Position numbers and translations under genes: made by a program | The notes under the pieces: model-generated | The model's database searches: none | What the model saw: the letters and a program-made list of their open reading frames with translations, nothing else | Told to the model about the DNA's origin: nothing | DNA from: Hemicentrotus pulcherrimus | Lineage: Eukaryota; Echinodermata; Echinoidea; Camarodonta; Strongylocentrotidae | Assembly: GCA_003118195.1 (NCBI GenBank) | Contig: BEXV01000182.1 | Coordinates: forward strand, 175,866 to 239,865 | DNA: 64,000 bases | Reading direction: 5' to 3' | Part shown: positions 1 to 13,106 of the stretch, piece by piece | Layout of the letters: each line of letters begins with the position of its first letter | Numbering within the stretch: position 1 is the first letter of the stretch

Positions 1-780
1 TTTTTTTTTGGGGGGGGGGGGGCATTTAGATTGGCGGCATATAACTCTTGTGTCCTTTCCTCTGTGGTTTTTCCACTGCTCTTATATTTGTCTCCCTGAT
101 CTTATTATTATTTTTTGTTAAATATTTTGTTTTCTCCTTCCTCTTTCTTTTCCTCTCCATTTTAACATGATCGATATAAAATCATATTAGCAGAATAAGT
201 TAACAGTTGTAGCTCCTCCTTCAAAGTGCACATTTTGCAATTACAGATTGCATCATTTGCCACAATGTGGTATGACTGTTGGTAACCTTGCAACTTTGGG
301 AAAACATATTCAGATAACATTGCGAGTCATTTACATTCATGTACTGAAGCTGGCAATCAACTTGACTCCCTCACCAATTTAAACTTCCAATTGAATTAAC
401 GCCTTATCCAGGCCTAGCAAGAACCCGTAAACAACATGCTTAAAACGCAGATACAAAAAAATACTTCTGGCAGACCCACGGCAGATACCAGCCCACAAAT
501 TGAACTGCATGAGGCGGACTGGCAGGGGAATGAAAACTCCCCATTATTGCTTCATAGGTATGGGAATCTTATCTGGGTGGTTTTGAACATAAGCCAGACA
601 TTTAAGGGAACAGACTGTTTTTCTCGTTGGAGGGGGCGGTTTTCGTTTCGTGATTGGAAAGCCAGAGGTGGTGCATGTTTACTGTTCGCCTTGCGAGGGA
701 GAACAAATAAAGAATGTGTTGAAAACTCGAACTGTAGATTATTGCACCTTGCTCACACAGCTGCTGTGTGCAGGTAATAT
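1..780. other. Unassigned region with GC-rich patch and donor-like site
   Basis: The window opens with T9 and G13 homopolymers. Between 430 and 773 base composition is richer in GC than the surroundings, with a GC box at 632-639 and a CAG|gtaata donor-like site at 773/774. A 113-codon frame (436-777) lies here, but its protein has no recognisable domain. The patch could be a noncoding first exon of a gene; that is inference with no direct support. Confidence 0.2.
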
Positions 781-3700
781 AGTTTTATTGCATCGTTAAA
801 GAATAGGGTCCTTTATTGTGGGCAGCGTGATAATGCTTCATTAGTGTTTATTCCATTTCAGTAATACTGGTAGATGGATGGCAGTGGGTCATATATTATA
901 AATGTATGAGGTTTTGATGATATTCTGGTAAAATTGAAAAATTGAAAATGAAAAAAAGAAAGATCCCCTCTCAATGAGTCATGACAATTCATAGACATTT
1001 CATTTTATTAGTTCATGGGTCTTTAACCAGAGAACAATGTGTCTGAAAAGTTCATGGCACTATCGAACAGTGAAGGGATCAGATTATTTGGTAATCTTCA
1101 AATGAATATTTTGTTACACAGTATATCAACAAAATTATTATTCTAAAGAATGTATCCCATGTTAATATTATGCCATGTTAATTTATGCCATCATATTTGA
1201 TGAAAAATTCCTACAGGATTATCTTTCATGAACAAAAATGGATTACAAAAAAATATGAATACATTGTTCATTATCATTGGATTAAAATTTTAAAAGGATG
1301 GAAAATAAGCATATGAGGGTTCCAAGTCTTAGTCTTCATGAGATGTGGAGATAGCATGACTAGGTGTGTGATGAATGAGACCAGAAACATATACATGTTA
1401 AGTACATAAAGGTAAGGGCTCATCCTAAACCAATATAACACCAGTCGATGTGAAACAGAGAAGTAGTATGTGTTATGTATGCAGTTTATGAAAAATCATA
1501 CCAAAAAGTAGTATCTTACCAAAAGCAGACATGAAGGTAGAATTTTGAGGGCCCATCCCTAACCAATTTGACACTAATATAATTTGATTGACAGCATTCC
1601 TCAAGGTAAACAGGGTATTTTTGTATCTGATATGACTGTATATACCTGCAGCCCGAAGTTCATAAAGTACCTCGCATTAAATCTAATTACTGGCTACTTA
1701 AATGTTTTATACAGGTTCTGGGTGAATCAATCAATTTGATGATCATTATGAATTCTGCCTCTAAGCTATCATGACTATCAAGTCATAGTGATAGGACTTA
1801 GTATTTAAATGATTTTATGATCATTGTGGTGTCTAACAGTAAATAGATGCAGTTTTCACAGGAGGAACATTTGTCTGATTAATCTATTGATTCATGGTTA
1901 TTTTGCAGCTTTATTACAATTTAAAAAAATGGTTACTTTGAAAAACCTCAATCTCATATGAACGATCCCTTCTGCTTTCATATTTTATACCAGTTTCCAT
2001 TACCTCACCATGGTTGTTGGTTTGTGCCTGGGTTATGCACATTGTGGGCACTTAAGCTTACCTTATTAAAGAAAAGGTTGAGTTCTGGGAAGAGGTGAAA
2101 AATAATTTGTGTGCGCTATCATTCTTATTATGCAAGTGTGGAAGAACATCACATAAGACATGTTCCCTGAAAAGCATGGCTCTTCAAATGCCTTCATATT
2201 CTAAATATGACATGAAACATCGTAAAAATCCAGGGTAGGATTTTTACACCACATGTTTGTGTAGACCCATACATCTTTCTGTGTACAGTGTTTGTAACTT
2301 TACCAAGACTTGGCCAAATTTGTTATCATTTTGATGATTCCAGAACCTTGCAATACACACAAATTCTTATATGCTAGATGATCAACCTTTTCTGGTCGAT
2401 TCCACACTGTTTCTTTCACGATGCAATCGCATGACCAGAACTCAACTTCATCTTTAAAGACTGTCACTCTTTTATGTTTCATATGGATTTTGTAAGACCC
2501 AGGGAGTTTTATTTTTAGAAAAGAAGCAAACTTGGGTTTCTGTGAGTTTCTGTAAACTGACATCAATTAATTACCTACCAAGGTAGTCCCGTCACTAAAC
2601 GTGATGAAGGCCTTTCTTGAGCTGAGGGAAGACCGTGCCAAGAGGGGAGCAGAACTAATGACAGGTTTCATACAGGAAGTTTGAAGAAGGATAGTCGTGA
2701 AATGGAATAAAAAAAGAGAAAGAGAGAGAATGGGCAGTAAGCCAGTGCGTGGACCCAGGGTAGGATAGGCTCTGCAGAGCTTTTAGAGGCTTCTGTTGAG
2801 GTACTAACAATACTTTTAAAAGACTGATAAATTTGTGTGAATGGCTGGTGGGAACTCTGCATACTCTGTTTTGCCCCCTTTAAAAACAAGCCCCAAGAGA
2901 ATACTCACAAGTGCTCAAAAGAAGAAATGTTTTAACCGATCGACTACTGAATCCTGGCTCCTTTAGAGCATGGATTAAAACAACTCACATTCACATGTGA
3001 GCTGGTTGTATACCGGTAGATATATTTTATTGTTAGCAAGTATGCAACATATTATGATCAACACTAGAAGTTATCTTTTTTCTGTAGAATTTGGGCTGCA
3101 GAATTGTCCCAACACAGAAAAGTACATGTCACAAAGTCAAAGCTAAGAAAGAAGATACTAAGAGGCTGACAGAGGCATTTTCAGCAATATCTCTGGCTAT
3201 AGGGATGTGGACAAAATTGCCCAGATCTCTTATGTATATTTTGAGTGCTACATAGAAAACAGAAGGATTGTCCTATAAGTTAACATGAATTTTGTCTTTC
3301 AAAGCATGGTGTTTTCTTAAGGAAAAAAACTAATTTCTTCAGGCATTATATCCATTACATAAAATATGACACCAATCACATATCAGTAGAGATTATTACT
3401 TCCGTAGAATTTGCTAGATCCATATCAAATACTGCTCCAGCTGTTTCCCAATCATTATATCCTTTCCAAGATTGCTGGCAAAATTTTAGATTGATGCTGT
3501 AATTGATTGAATGAAGAGGTGGAGTTCGGAAGTGCAATATGTCGGAAATAGTCTGATATTGCAATGTATAAGTGAACCTGTGCATATGGGGTGCTTTTTT
3601 TTGCATGATGCCAGCTCCAATATCCCACATGGGATGAAGATTTTTTTTTTACAATGAGAGAGAGTCTCGTTTACATTGTAGATTAACTGATGAGCTGAAA

Positions 3701-4626
3701 AAAGAAGGGAATTTTGTCTAGAGCTCTATACTATTAAAGAAGAACACGATGCAGTTGCATTTGAGCTGAAAATTACATTTACACGCTACAGTTTACATTG
3801 AACAAAAGCAGGTCATGCACTTTGAAAATGTGTGAGTAACATTAGTTGATCTGCAGTTTGTCTTTCATCGTATAGGATTTCAGAGATGTTTCCGTCTAAA
3901 AATGTTGCAGTTGAGATGATCTGAGGTTTCGATGTGCATGGGATCACATGACATTCAAGACTGGTTTATTCACTCTTGAATATCATGTACTCTTGTTTAT
4001 TTTTCATCAGATAACCCATTATAATATATTGCATATCAAGTTTTTTCTTTCATACCAAAATATTCCTCACATCAATTCTGTAGTATAGTAGGTTTTAGCT
4101 GAATGACTTCATTGTCATTGATAGAGGTTATTAATACTATAATGTTGCAGAAGCTAATCTCTAGTTGAGAGATTTCATCAGTTGACTGTATGTTGACCCT
4201 GACCTTCATTCATTTCTGTTTTGTTTTGAATGTGCACCAATAAAATTGACTTGGATATCAATCTTGACGAGGCAGCATAAAGTACACTGAAGTAGCTACA
4301 ACCACATTAAAATCTGGATAATCTTGCATGAATCAGTTAGCTGATTATGAGATGACATGAAGATTATCAAGCTATTTTTAGGGGAAAATTGCATTGTACT
4401 CATTTAAGCCATTTGTAAATAAAATCAATTCAGTTAGTGTATAATATTGATATAGGATTACCATAATAAGCAATGAACCTACAGTCTAACTAAGGGAGTG
4501 GTCATTTTGCAAGTGCCTGAAAAAGTTTTAAAATCTATTTTGAAATAGATAATCAATAAGTTCTTGCAACTTTTTTTTTGAGATAGTCAAGATTTTAGAA
4601 AACAGAATAAACATGTGTTGTCTTCT

Positions 4627-4710
4627 GAGAATTGGAAGGTCGCTAATGCTGTGTTAAAAGACAATGACTTTTAACAGAGTGAAAGCCCTTTTGGCTCTTA
4701 ACAGGTGATA
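4627..4710. repeat. Palindromic element copy 1
   Basis: The right arm (gcccttttggctcttaac, then aggtga) matches the family arm. The centre holds a 9-bp perfect inverted repeat, TGTTAAAAG at 4652-4660 and CTTTTAACA at 4668-4676. The left arm is decayed. Confidence 0.6.
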
Positions 4711-6659
4711 TGTAATGTGTCTTTATTTCAGTAAAAAAATTGAATACCGGTAATCTGAAGTTTCTTTTTGATATTTCTCAATGAAGGATTAGGCAACAGT
4801 CCATTTCAACATGTTGGACATAACTTATCAGAAGTAAAGTAAAACTCGGTACGTATTTGAATTTCAGTTTTCAAGAAGACTAATATTTCATCATAATAGA
4901 AATCATGTCTTTATCATTTTTTTGCAGGAAATATGGGGGAGTGTGGATGTGACTTTAACCCACTTCTGTACATGTATTCATAAACCACATTGCACTTGCA
5001 ATAGGAGTATCCTGTTATCGCTCAGACTTTTTTTTGTAAATGGATGAAAAAGATTAATAAAAACATATCTGAAGGCAAATCCGTCATAATTCTTCCTGTT
5101 TTTCATCTCATAGCTAATCCCATGTTACTGATTGTGATTGACGGCTTAAAGTTCAGCATTTATTTTTTTAACATTATGTGCATCAGATCGCTTCCATTTG
5201 AATTATTATTTAGTACTGATGAAATCAGTACTGAAAAAGATGATTTTTTAAATTTACAAATAGGTCTTTGTCTTATTGGTAAATTTGACTTGTGTGACAT
5301 GATTTGTTTAGACTAAGACTAAGATTTAACAGTTCTTGTCTCTGTCATACACATACACGTATTTGACTTTTCTTCTTGATTTGAAGCATGCATGCTGACC
5401 TTTCTTCATTCCTAAAATTCATGATGGACTTGATGGTACAGTTTTCTATATCGGTCATATTTTGTAGCTGGTTTCTTTACCACCCAGATATATTATCAAA
5501 TTCAAATAAGAGATGTTAAATTGTCGAAACGTTCTCAGTTGGAGAACTTACCTTGAAGATTTCCATACATGAAAAGATGGATTTTTGTAGACTAGAGAAG
5601 GAAAACATCAATGCTACAGGCAAATTACTCCCTGGTCAGGTTTGTTCCATTTTTATGAGACCAAACCATATCGAGGTGATCAGACCATACTCTCATCAAC
5701 TTTATTTGAGGTCAGAGGCATGTACTTATCACCCTGTCGTATGCAAAATTTGATAAATAATTCAAGATGAGAATGCTACTCCCATTCAAAATGCATTAAC
5801 AGACAGTGCATATTGAAAACCAAGCAGTTATTAGGCAAACTAACTCCTTGGTACAACCAGAGTGAGTTCCCCCTGCTCCCAATGAAAATGGTCTCCCATC
5901 ATCTCCAAGTAGTTATAGACAGATGAAGGTGTGTCATACCAGAGACATGGTTCAAATCAAGTCTAGAGTAGGTAGATACCTAACAAAACTGACTTTTAAG
6001 TGTGGAGTAAGTAGTATAAATCCTTTATTTTATAAAAAGCCAAAACAAGGGAATTGGTCTATCAGCTGCAGACTTGATACAAGATGGTTTTATTCACAGA
6101 GAAGCAGAGAACAGCCTCTATGCAGGGCATTTTGCAGGCATGAAATTTTCTATGTCTAGAAGGCTAGGAGTGTTCATTGGAATATTCATTGTAGTAATGT
6201 CATCCTGCAATGATGTATGAGGGCAGAAGCCTTGATGGAGTTGCAATCTAATTAGGATAGGCTATTTTCAGTAACATCTCACAGGTTTCCATTAAGGAGG
6301 CAGTCTGGAATGCTGTCAGCCAATGATGGCTGCTAACATTCTGTGTCAAGGCTACAGTAATACTTGTAGGTGTCCCCTTCAAGACCTTAAGATTTTTTTT
6401 TTTTAAACCAGGAGATATAATTTATGGAAATTAATTGTAAACTATGCACATATATAGCTACTCTTTTCAATGCTAACTTAAAAAAAACATCGAATTCTTG
6501 GTTGGTTTGATGATTTGGTTCCTTTGATATGCCAATGTAATGAATACCATTGTGCCATTACTGTTATTTTAACATTTCTAGGGCGGAGGACTGTACGTAA
6601 CTTGGGGGCCATGTCCAAAAATAACAGGAAAACACAGGCCCCAAATTTCGGTCAATAGC

Positions 6660-6683
6660 CCCCCCCCCCCCCCCCCCCCCCCN
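6660..6683. other. Poly-C tract ending in an ambiguous base
   Basis: Twenty-three C residues are followed by a single N, a sequencing limit at a homopolymer. Confidence 0.9.
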
Positions 6684-8050
6684 TATGAACAGGCAGGATA
6701 CACATGTAAGCCCACGTACCTTCCTAAAAAAAAAGGTTAGAGTGGAGCAATTCTGTTGAGTAAAGAATGTTTGCTTAGGGCTTGATGATCATTGGCTTAA
6801 AAACTTTGCTGACAGTTATTATCAAGAACTAATTTTGGTATATTGCTATTTTATGTGGTCTTAAAATAGTTTTGAGTGACTTTTTACACTTATTTACCCT
6901 GGAGAGGGCCAAAGCATTTTAGGCTAATAGGGGCCTGACTCTCGGTTCTTCCAAAATATTCTTTGTAAATAGACTGTGATAGAAAGAAGATGATTTCCCT
7001 GTCAAATCATCACTCATCTCAAGACTCAAATGGAGACTCTGAAAAATTTATTGATAAATGCACTACATCTCAGTCATTAGACAAGAGTAAATAAACTGGA
7101 GGCAGTAATTGAAGTAGGGAGCCTGGTTTTGATGATGCCACGTAGCTTTAGCTTTCGCTTTCACTCAGCGGCAGACAGGACTGCTCATCACAACTAAACT
7201 ACTGACCACCTACATCATAAGTGAAGGGAAGTAGCCCTAGGAAGAAATGGGTGAATATTTCCCCCTCCCTCCCCCCCACCACTTCATCCTACATGTAGTT
7301 CCAAGAGGGTCAGAGGAATAAACAAGAAACAGGTTTAGCAATAGAGAAATTTGCAGGAATACATCCTTATTAAGCCATGATTCATGAATTATGTACCTGT
7401 CACAGAAAGATTTGAATATAGACATTTGGATTAGTTATTAAAAGTGTTAATAAAATTGTATTTCATGATTTCATAGAAATAGGAGAGTGGGTGGAGACAA
7501 AAGTGTGTTGTTGCAGAGAATAAATTAGCCCATAAAACAGATGAGAAATTGTTTGCTAAGCAAAAAAGAAACCCAGACCCCACCCCTTCTCCCTTACTAT
7601 GTATCGTGCGCAAATTACTACCTTTAATCAGGGACTCGCTATTATCAAATTGTTATATTTTCCCTGACAGCCTTCCCCAAAGATACAGGTTGTTATCGAG
7701 AGTGAGTTTATGAGTTGTCATAGATCATTTTACATAAATCAATTAGACTTGTTTTGATGAGCAAAATAGATGCATATTTTACAAGATAATAGTCGGATCT
7801 CTTATCGAACAAAGTTCATGAAGACATTATTCTTGTCAAGGAAGGATTGAAATTATCAGTCTGAAAATGCAATTTGATGCAGAACAGAATCTAACATAAG
7901 ACAGGGGAAAGGCACATAGGATTTGTGTGTGTAGGGGGGAGGGGGTGGAGGGACAGTACAAAAAAAGTCAGCAGCAGCAAACAAAAGATCTAACAGAATG
8001 ACTAATTTGAAAAGTATTTCAATATGTTACAGAGCCATGGAGTATAGAGA

Positions 8051-8129
8051 TCATCTGTTCAGAGCCGGAAGGGTGTAAACTCTGTGTTAAAGTATACAAG
8101 TTATCGCCCTTCTCGCTCCAAACAGATGA
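8051..8129. repeat. Palindromic element copy 2
   Basis: Both ends are intact: TCATCTGTT at 8051-8059 and its complement AACAGATGA at 8121-8129. Next come cagagccggaaggg and cgcccttctcgctcc. This is one of the best preserved copies. Confidence 0.8.
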
Positions 8130-8713
8130 GATGTGAAACCTTGAGGATCACACCTAAAATGGATGGGTAAGACTAAGAATTGAAAAATAGCCAGCAGATG
8201 ACTCATCAGAACCCTCCTTTCCGCCAATCATCACTGTCCTTGTATTTCTTTGAAGATTAACTGACTTTTAAAACAGGGCTTGACAACTTTTACATAGAGC
8301 AATTTTTCATATTTAGATGGGGGTATAATGGACACAAACCTAAAAAATTACAATCAGGACCCAATGTCCAAACAAATAATTGTTGATCCCTGCAAGGTTA
8401 TAGGCTCAAGTAAGACAAACAGGTCCAGTGTATCAGAAGCATCGATCTACATGTACACACATTTTCTCCAATAAAAAGAAAAACTTTTATGCATTTTCTA
8501 AAGAGTGCCAAGTTTCTCATCATGTAAAATAGGTCAGGATATGATAACAATGGAATATGGAAACAGAGGAACTGCTGTTTCAAAGAACCCTTGAAAGATG
8601 TGTACTCATGTTCTCCAATTATTGTTTCCAATTCCATCAGCAAAGGCACAAACATTTGTTGGTAACCCCAACCATCTGAAACTTAAAGGCTAGCAGACTG
8701 ATATGTGCTACTG

Positions 8714-8788
8714 TATGCTGAGAGCCAGAAGGGCATTACATATGTGTTAAAGCATATGAGAACATATCATTCTGACTCTAGGCAGACT
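8714..8788. repeat. Palindromic element copy 3
   Basis: The left arm reads gagagccagaagggcatta and the right arm atcattctgactctaggcag. The centre contains tgtgttaaagcatatgag, shared with copies 2 and 6. Confidence 0.7.
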
Positions 8789-8887
8789 ATGGTATCCATA
8801 AGCATAACAAGTTTATGTCTGTAAATCCCCAATTATTTCCCCTGGGAAGACGTGGCCCACATCTTCTTCTTCCCTGATCACCCCTAG

Positions 8888-9009
8888 AGACTGTTGTACA
8901 CCACCTACTCCTGGAGGGATGCATCCACACCAGTAACGTCTTCAAGGAGATCATCTTCACAAATCAAGACTTTGAGAAGTTTTGGAAAGAGGATAGAGGG
9001 TCCAAGTGA
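8888..9009 (+). CDS. Possible terminal exon of an unrecognised gene
   Basis: After a CCCTAG acceptor-like site the frame starting at 8890 reads TVVHHLLLEGCIHTSNVFKE, then IIFTNQDFEKFWKE and DRGSK, and stops at TGA 9007-9009. Balanced composition with aromatic and charged spacing looks protein-like, and local GC is raised over 8840-9000. No partner exon was found upstream and no family was recognised. It could be the 3' end of a gene or a relic. Confidence 0.25.
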
Positions 9010-12000
9010 CTCTGTCTTTTGTACCTCTATGCTAATGTTTTGTGTTCTGAGTATTCATCTAGGACACATTGTAAGAAACCTTGGTTGATATCTGCATTCA
9101 TATGCGTTTAATCATGAAATGAGAACTTTGAGGGTGCATTAATGACATCTCTAAGAAGATGTGTGATGTGTTTCGAAGGATTGTGTTACTCTTTGAAGTG
9201 TGTCAAGCAGTCTGTCTGCCAGCCAAGAACATATCCACTCACTTTGTTTAGTGCAGAGAGAGGTTTAGACAATGAGTTACATGATATGATGATGGTGATG
9301 GGAGCCAGGGATCCCAGTCTAGGGATTGGTTTGTTTAGGCTCTATGGGATATATGAGTCGGAGAAGTGTTACCAGTCTGCTGATGCCAATCATACCTTGC
9401 CATGACTCATGTGACAGGGGTGTATTCCGTCGATCATTGAGGTGTGTTCACATTTGTCAAAAAGTTCCTGTTGCTGTGAACTTCAGGCTATTTCATTGGT
9501 TTAGTGCTATGATATGTAGAGTTTGATAAACATTTCCTTTTGGTTCATAATATAGGTGTGATAGTGTTGATATGAGAATCTCCTGGATTTCTCAGAGATA
9601 TTGGAAATTAGATAGAAGATGTTACCCGTTGTAGAATGATTTGTTAAGTTATCAAGAAATTCATTATCAGAACCTAATCTTTGGCTTCCATATTGAGACG
9701 TGTCTCAAGATTGAATTTGACAACTGTCTTGACTTTGAATTATATTTTTCATATATTCTTCACATGCTGCACGGATAAAAGATTCTGTGCAATTTGATCA
9801 ACTGGGTTAGGACCCTGTATAGTATTGTCATTATCATACAATAGCTCTTGTATTTGTACTAGCTACATGTACATGTAGACAATTTTAATATTTAAAGAGA
9901 GATTGTGTTTAGATAAGACATGATAATTTTTTTTTTTTAAATAAATATTTGCTGATAATTATGACAGCAATGTTAGAAAATAAACATGCATATTTGTTGA
10001 AAATCCCTCTTTATGCTCTCTCCAACTAGCCGTAGGGTCCATGCTTTTTAACAAAACCCATCCTCATCTAAGTTTTGCTATGTAAAGATTTCTAAATATA
10101 GAATTCATAAATGAGTGCAAATGATTCAAAAAGTTTTTGTGTATCCTGGTCATATTAATGGTAAAGTTTGAAGGATGTACGACGACGGTGAAGGTGTGTA
10201 TACAAGTAATCCCTTCTGATGAGTAACTGTCACTGCTCCTGTCCGCTCTCATTCAGCTTCTGGTCGTGATGGCCCAAGCTCCTGTTCGCTACTCATAATT
10301 TGTGGTTTGCAAGGATTTCCTCAGAGAAATTGAGATAATTTTATCTGTTGGTTGAAGCATGCCCCTGTAATTGGATTACTTCTCCCAAATTTTACTGCTT
10401 TATAAATTGATCCAATACTCAACTGGAGTTGCGTTCAAATTACTTGACCCATCTCTCTTTCGTTTTTCGTTGAATATAAGAGATAGAAATTCTGGTTTGG
10501 ATTAGCTAATCTATACGGACTTGTGATCGAATATGACCAAACGGAAGCAAGATGACATTGACAATATAGATAAGGGATAAATGATGATTAATATAAAAGA
10601 TTATTAAGATGAAAATAATGATATCACCCATCTTTAGAAACCACAATGATTTATTCAATGGATGATAAACCACACCATCCCTCTTGGAGCCTCACTTGAC
10701 TGAAGTTTTGAACTCACAGGGCCTCATTTTAGGATGCTTTTAGTACTTTTCATCAACATTTGTGTCATCTTTAATTCCTCGGTTATCATTTTCCTAGCAG
10801 GATCCAACCTGTCATTATTTATATTTGACAGGTTTTAATGACTCACAGTAGTCAAGCTGTTCCAATGGCTGACCAAATTCAGTGATAAGATTTTAATTTT
10901 TTGGCCAACCTCTTTCTTTCCTTTTGACCCTCTCTCTATAGGTGTCCAGTTCAGTGTCATATTATAGTTTCCTCTAGTAATTTGTGGTTTATTTGATGTG
11001 CTTGTATCAGTAGGGTATTTCCCTGTCAGAAATTGAGCAGAAATTAATAAAAACAGGGGCCATGGACGAAAGAGTAGATGTGAATGAGGGACTCTTCACA
11101 CGAAATGGGCAAAGGCAAAAGAACTTCATTTGAAAATTTGTTGAGAACAGAGGTGCAAGATATGAAAAGGAGGCAAAAGATGGAAAAGAAATGGAGAGAA
11201 AAGGATGAGCATACTGAATCTAATTACTTTGTGATATCTTCAGTAAACACACAGTAAACCCCAAACAACTACGAAAATCAAAGCCATTTAGATGGCCAAG
11301 GGTAATACAGGATTATAGACATTATTCCATTTCAAGGCCTGCAAACAAGTTAACTGGAAGTTTACTTTGGGCATGTGTGTATTACTCTCAACTCATTTTT
11401 TATTTTTGTAATTTTTGGTAAGTTTACAGGCAATATCTCTGTCCATAAATTATAATTAAAACAATGACATTGTTATTTGGAAGAGGTGAGATATTGAGTG
11501 AATGAGGAGGCAGAGAAGGTGGAGTAGTAAGGGAGGGTATAAAGGGAAGATATGGGAGTAGAATAGAGCTTATAATTAGATCAAATATATCAAATACATG
11601 CAATATTTTGGGACTGTCTGGCAAATCCGCTTTAAAGTCAAAGACTGAATTGAGAAAAGGCTGTGAATTCAAAGGTCAGTGCTAACATGAAAATTCACCT
11701 GATGTTAAACAGAATCAAATCCTCCAATGCTCACAGGAAGAATAACGCCAACATGAAACAGGTGACATTCGATGAAGACAAGTACATTATGAACGAGGTA
11801 CCAGACGAGTACTGTTAACATGAAAATTGGGAATGTGGTGATATTTATATTTCCATGGTATGGGAGATGGGAGTAGAATGTATAATTTAGATAAGATGTG
11901 CTGAGAAATCTACACCATGAGGGTGAAATAGGTATGAGAGATATAAAAGGAAGACAGTGACAGGGTGTGCTGGTGATAAGATTCAGAGAATAAAGAATGT

Positions 12001-12719
12001 TAATTCCAGGAGCAAAGCTTGTTTATTGTCACTGTCTTTGGTCTATCTTTTGAGACAAAATTGGACATTAGGGGGAAGATGGTTGCAGTAAAATTCAGTT
12101 TAAATTTATTCATCTATTTCTGCATAGGTGGCTGAACTTCTAACAATGTATTTAGGCTCACTAGTGCATTAATTCTCTGAATAGAATGATAGTGTGGGTG
12201 TTTTATTATATGTGTATCATATCCATAAAATGAATGGACTAAACAATTTTATCTTACTATCTTTAATGTGACAGATAGTAAACTAATTTGATATCATTAT
12301 CATATACTGATTCAACCTCAGAGAAATATAGTTTATGATCAAATTTTGCCTTTATGCCTGATGGCTTTCAAGAGCTTGGTTTGAAAGAACCAAATTCCTT
12401 TTCAATACCGGTATACAGGATAAAAGCAATTAATTAATTTGTAGTGCACACGTTTCCCTCCGGTGGACATGCACTTTAGCATACATGCCCAGGTCCTCAT
12501 TGAATGGAAATAAATGCTTAGACAATCATTGAACCATTTTTATCAGTTATCACACTTCATAGCATATACCAATTTCTGTATCCCTATTTATACTAGAGTT
12601 TTTGTGTCTATGGAGTAAACAACGATATTTTCCCACAGTTTAAAAATGTTATGCTGTTTTCCAAGATAAAGGAGGATCACTCATGCATCTGACTTGTTCT
12701 TATTGGGAGGGGGGGGGGG

Positions 12720-13106
12720 NNNNNNNNNNNNNNNNNNNNNNNNNNNNNNNNNNNNNNNNNNNNNNNNNNNNNNNNNNNNNNNNNNNNNNNNNNNNNNNNN
12801 NNNNNNNNNNNNNNNNNNNNNNNNNNNNNNNNNNNNNNNNNNNNNNNNNNNNNNNNNNNNNNNNNNNNNNNNNNNNNNNNNNNNNNNNNNNNNNNNNNNN
12901 NNNNNNNNNNNNNNNNNNNNNNNNNNNNNNNNNNNNNNNNNNNNNNNNNNNNNNNNNNNNNNNNNNNNNNNNNNNNNNNNNNNNNNNNNNNNNNNNNNNN
13001 NNNNNNNNNNNNNNNNNNNNNNNNNNNNNNNNNNNNNNNNNNNNNNNNNNNNNNNNNNNNNNNNNNNNNNNNNNNNNNNNNNNNNNNNNNNNNNNNNNNN
13101 NNNNNN
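12720..13106. other. Assembly gap
   Basis: 387 N residues directly follow a G homopolymer. Any open frame crossing it is meaningless. Confidence 0.99.

Larger units (their letters stand above)
781..12719. other. AT-rich noncoding stretch upstream of PLEKHH/MAX-1
   Basis: There are no recognisable coding exons apart from the short frame at 8888-9009. It contains three palindromic repeat copies (4.63, 8.05 and 8.71 kb), TACCGGTA palindromes at 3011, 4745 and 12406, a poly-C tract ending at an N (6660-6683), and a small open frame at 11688. It may be the first intron or promoter region of the gene. Confidence 0.5.

Noticed and set aside
436..777. 113-codon open frame near the left end
   Set aside because: No recognisable domain or family; the length is possible by chance in a GC-richer patch. 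It is described only as part of the left region.
2590..2668. Possible coiled-coil exon (MKAFLELREDRAKRGAELMT)
   Set aside because: It reads helix-like and was considered as a missing N-terminal exon, but its acceptor lacks a pyrimidine tract, the donor is poor (gtttca) and it does not match the family.
3088..3255. Open frame after a strong acceptor-like tctgtag
   Set aside because: The pyrimidine tract is good, but the encoded peptide has no family match and no paired donor; treated as chance.
11120..11210. Glu/Lys-rich frame that looks like coiled coil
   Set aside because: It contains a stop and lacks splice sites in a phase compatible with exon 15407-15490.
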